A DNA stretch of 64,000 nt from Falsiroseomonas frigidaquae. GTDB taxonomy: Bacteria; Pseudomonadota; Alphaproteobacteria; Acetobacterales; Acetobacteraceae. The notes under the pieces are model-generated. The model saw only the letters and a list, made by a program, of their open reading frames with translations. It did not search any database and was not told the origin of the DNA. A program made the translations under genes and the position numbers. The stretch's first letter is position 1, and every line of letters begins with the position of its first letter. Location of the stretch: NCBI RefSeq assembly GCF_012163145.1, contig NZ_JAAVTX010000009.1, positions 124,001 to 188,000 on the forward strand, given 5' to 3'. This document shows positions 61,417 to 64,000 of the stretch, one piece after another.

Positions 61417-62145
61417 ATGCCTGGCCTGGAAGTCGTCCATGCACTGGTTCGAGAGCCGGAAACCCGCGGCTCGATCTTTGCCTATGCCCCTTCGGCGATG
61501 GAGCCGCAGGCGCCCATCTTCGCCGTCGCCCCCGCCCAGGCCTTCGCCAAGCGGGCGCTGGACATCATGGGCGCGGCCGCGCTGCTGCTGGTCTGCCTGC
61601 CCGTCTTCCTGGTGATCGCCGCGCTGGTGAAGCTGGATGGCGGCGCCGCCTTCTACGCGCATGAGCGGGTGGGCCGGGGTGGCCGCCTGTTCGGCTGCCT
61701 CAAGTTCCGCTCCATGGTGGCGGATGCCGATCGCCGCCTGGCCGCGCTGCTGGACCGCGACCCGCAGGCCCGCGCGGAGTGGGAGGCGACGCGCAAGCTG
61801 AAGGCCGACCCGCGCGTGACCGCCATCGGCCGCTTCCTGCGCGCCACCTCGCTGGATGAGCTGCCGCAGATCATCAACGTGCTGAAGGGCGAGATGAGCT
61901 TGGTCGGCCCTCGCCCGGTGCAGGCCGCGGAGCTGGCGGTGTATTACGGCCCGGCCTCGGCGCATTACATGACCGTCCGCCCCGGCATCACCGGCCCCTG
62001 GCAGGTCAGCGGCCGCAACGACACCTCCTACGCCCAGCGCGTGGCGCTGGATGTCGCCTATGCCCGGCACCCCTCCGTGCTGAATGACCTCCGCATCCTG
62101 CTCCGCACGCCGATGGCGGTGCTGGCGCGGCGCGGCGCCTACTGA
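61417..62145 (+). CDS. Undecaprenyl-phosphate sugar phosphotransferase (ExoY type)
   Basis: A 242-residue initiating glycosyltransferase. One membrane helix (~49-71) is followed by HERVGRGGRLFGCLKFRSM (KFRSM at 96-100), SLDELPQIINVLKGEMSLVGPRPVQAAEL and RPGITGPWQVSGRNDTSY. Such enzymes move sugar-1-phosphate onto undecaprenyl phosphate to begin a polysaccharide repeat unit. ACGAGGA precedes the ATG. The short form without extra N-terminal helices matches ExoY. Confidence 0.9.
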   Translation: MPGLEVVHALVREPETRGSIFAYAPSAMEPQAPIFAVAPAQAFAKRALDIMGAAALLLVCLPVFLVIAALVKLDGGAAFYAHERVGRGGRLFGCLKFRSMVADADRRLAALLDRDPQARAEWEATRKLKADPRVTAIGRFLRATSLDELPQIINVLKGEMSLVGPRPVQAAELAVYYGPASAHYMTVRPGITGPWQVSGRNDTSYAQRVALDVAYARHPSVLNDLRILLRTPMAVLARRGAY

Positions 62146-62238
62146 CCGGCGGCCACCCGGCTTTCCATTCTCGGCGGCGCAGGGCATATCGCGCCGCGAC
62201 ACAACCAGTGATCGGCCCTCGTGGCCGGTCTGGCAGGA

Positions 62239-63771
62239 ATGGCGCAGGTCATGGCCAATTCGGCCGAACATCGCGCCTCCGGCGGGCGGCTCCTCTCCGG
62301 CACTTTGTGGAACGCGGCCGGGCGGGGGCTTCCCCTTTTGCTCGCGCTGGCGCTGACGCCGGTTCTCGTCGCCCAGATGGGCGTCGACCGCTGGGGCCTG
62401 TTCACCCTGGCCCTGGCCCTGGTCGGCGTCTTCGGCGTGTTCGACCTTGGCGTCGGCGCGGCGCTGACCCGGGCGCTGTCGGCCCGCATCGGCGCCGGTG
62501 AGATCGAGGGCGCGGCGGAACTCGCCGGCGCCGCGATCAGCGCCCTGGCCCTGCTTTCCGCCGTCATCGCCGCGCTGGCCTTCGCCTTCGTCCCCGCGCT
62601 GGTGGCCGGCGTACTGAACACCCCGCCGGATTTGCAGGCGGAGGCCATCACCGCCTTCCGCTGGTTGTGTGCCGCGGCGCCGCTGGTGGTGGTGAATGCC
62701 GCGCTCTGGGGCACGCTGGCGGCGCATCAGCGGTTCCGCGAGGCCAATCTCGCCGCCATCCCGGTCGCCATCTTCTATTATCTGGGCCCGGTGCTGGTGC
62801 TGATGGTCTGGCAGAGCCTGGTCGGCGTGATCCTGGCGCTGCTCGCCTGCCGGCTGGCCAATACCCTATCCTATGCCTGGCTGGCGCGGCGGGACCTGCC
62901 GGGGCTGCGGCCCGTCTGGCCATCCTGGCCGCTGGTCGCGCCGCTGCTGCGGATGGGCGGCTGGATGAGCGCCTCGGGCGTTCTGACCCAGGCCTTGCTT
63001 TATGCCGACCGGTTCCTGGTCGGCGCGCTGCTGACCCTGGCGGCGGTCGCCTATTACGCCACGCCGCTCGACCTGGTGATGCGGATGTGGATCCTGCCGG
63101 TGGCGGTGGCGCAGGCGCTGCTGCCGGCGATGGCCAGCGCCTATCTGTCCCATGCCGAGGCCACCGCCGGGCTGCTGCGGCGCGGCGCGCTTCTGGTGAT
63201 GGCCTCGGTGCTGCCCGCCTGCCTGGTGCTGGTGGTCTGGGGGCCGCAGATCCTGGGGCTGTGGCTCGGCCCGGATTTCGCGGCGAATGGCGGGCGGGTG
63301 CTGCAGATCCTGTCCGTCGGCGTCTTCTTCTCCTGTGCCGCCTTTGCCCCCGGCGCGCTGCTGGATGCGATCGGGCGGCCGGATGCCAATGCCAAGTGGC
63401 AGTTGCTGCAGGCGCTGGTGTTCCTGCCGCTGTCGGCGCTGCTGCTGCTGTCGCTCGGCATCGAGGGTGCGGCCGCGGCCTGGGCGCTGCGCTGCGCCAC
63501 CGATGTGTTCGGCCGCCTGTTCCTGGTTGGCCGGCTGTATCCGGCGGCGGGGGTGGCGGCGCGGCAACTGGCCCTGCCGCTGTTCGCGGGCGGCGCCGGG
63601 CTTGCCATCCTGCTGCCCGGCCTGCTGCCGATCCCCCTCGCGCTGCTGGCGCTGGTGGCCTTCGCGGCGGCCGGTGCCATGGCCCTGACCGCCGCCGAAC
63701 GCCGCGATGCGCGCGGGTTGTTGCGCCGCCCCTGGCGCATCCGCGCCGTATTGCGCGGGGAGCCCGCATGA
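62239..63771 (+). CDS. Polysaccharide flippase (Wzx/MATE-like)
   Basis: A ~510-residue protein with about 12-14 helices, beginning ASGGRLLSGTLWNAAGRGLPLLLALALTPVLVAQMG, a typical Wzx/oligosaccharide-flippase start. It would move lipid-linked repeat units across the inner membrane. The start is uncertain among GTG 62221, ATG 62239 and ATG 62251. It is followed by a coupled glycosyltransferase gene. Confidence 0.82.
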   Translation: MAQVMANSAEHRASGGRLLSGTLWNAAGRGLPLLLALALTPVLVAQMGVDRWGLFTLALALVGVFGVFDLGVGAALTRALSARIGAGEIEGAAELAGAAISALALLSAVIAALAFAFVPALVAGVLNTPPDLQAEAITAFRWLCAAAPLVVVNAALWGTLAAHQRFREANLAAIPVAIFYYLGPVLVLMVWQSLVGVILALLACRLANTLSYAWLARRDLPGLRPVWPSWPLVAPLLRMGGWMSASGVLTQALLYADRFLVGALLTLAAVAYYATPLDLVMRMWILPVAVAQALLPAMASAYLSHAEATAGLLRRGALLVMASVLPACLVLVVWGPQILGLWLGPDFAANGGRVLQILSVGVFFSCAAFAPGALLDAIGRPDANAKWQLLQALVFLPLSALLLLSLGIEGAAAAWALRCATDVFGRLFLVGRLYPAAGVAARQLALPLFAGGAGLAILLPGLLPIPLALLALVAFAAAGAMALTAAERRDARGLLRRPWRIRAVLRGEPA

Positions 63772-64000
63772 CGCTTGCCATCAACGCCCGCTTCCTGACC
63801 CAGAAGATGAGCGGCGTGCAGCGCTTCTCGCGGGAGGTGGTGACGGCACTCGCCGCCACCGGCCAGCCGATCCGCCTGCTCGCCCCGCCCGGCGCGCCGG
63901 CCGAATTCGCCGGCCTGCCCGTGGAGCGCATCGGCCGCCGCAGCGGCCAGCCCTGGGAACAATTCGATCTGCCCGGCGCCGTCGCCGGCTGCCACCTGCT
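63768..64000 (+). CDS. Glycosyltransferase (GT4-type), N-terminal part only
   Basis: The first ~77 residues are visible: TLAINARFLTQKMSGVQRFSREVVTALAATGQPIRLLAPPG. The INARFL..KMSGVQRF pattern is typical of GT4 mannosyl/rhamnosyltransferases of exopolysaccharide loci. The ATG overlaps the flippase stop (ATGA). The gene continues past the window. Confidence 0.75.
   Translation, partial: MTLAINARFLTQKMSGVQRFSREVVTALAATGQPIRLLAPPGAPAEFAGLPVERIGRRSGQPWEQFDLPGAVAGCHL

Overview
The window is GC-rich chromosomal DNA with tightly packed genes, frequent ATGA/GTGA stop-start overlaps and no rRNA. Gene content (polyamine and glycine-betaine ABC operons, a KaiC/KaiB/histidine-kinase operon, a GH8 cellulase, FIST signalling, a P4-type integrase in a tRNA) fits an alphaproteobacterium, most plausibly Acetobacteraceae (Roseomonas-like). 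The taxonomy is inferred from gene content and GC only.

Layout. 1-8.9 kb: housekeeping metabolism (LysE exporter end, metallo-beta-lactamase fold lactonase, hydroxyisobutyrate-type dehydrogenase, haloacetate-dehalogenase-like hydrolase, DinB, acetyltransferases, two paralogous class I aminotransferases). 8.9-12.8 kb: a four-gene putrescine/spermidine ABC operon on the minus strand. 13.1-16.9 kb: a plus-strand cassette that looks like a phage tail-fibre module (beta-helix protein plus small partners) with no other phage genes around it. 17.0-18.3 kb: GH8 endoglucanase. 18.9-24.6 kb: a response regulator, then a coupled kaiC-like, kaiB-like and hybrid histidine kinase operon. 25.2-29.0 kb: fatty-acid desaturase, then a FIST sensor coupled to a histidine kinase.

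29.35-46.26 kb is a 16.9-kb integrated element in tRNA-Thr(GGT). It is bounded by a 46-bp duplication of the tRNA 3' part and carries matching arm-type repeats at both ends. It encodes a tyrosine integrase; a partial Mu-like tail set (tape measure, gpP-like hub, gp41-like chaperone); a low-GC membrane-protein gene behind a perfect palindrome; a divergent repressor/early-operon switch; a coupled operon ending in a Toprim primase and a DUF927 helicase; an origin-like repeat region; and a lone Nu1-type terminase small subunit. No capsid, portal, large terminase, tube, sheath or lysis gene was found. This is the architecture of a phage satellite (PICI-like) that also carries tail genes, and it is the best candidate here for an undescribed system.

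46.3-58.2 kb returns to host genes: an AAA ATPase with a transmembrane segment, a lipoprotein, an alpha/beta hydrolase, a radical SAM protein, two acetyltransferases, a thiol dioxygenase, a proVWX-type osmoprotectant operon and a MarR regulator with a probable operator. 58.3-64 kb is the start of an exopolysaccharide locus: GT2 glycosyltransferase, DUF6311-like membrane protein, ExoY-type initiating sugar transferase, flippase and a GT4-type glycosyltransferase that runs off the window. All family assignments come from reading motifs; no database search was possible.
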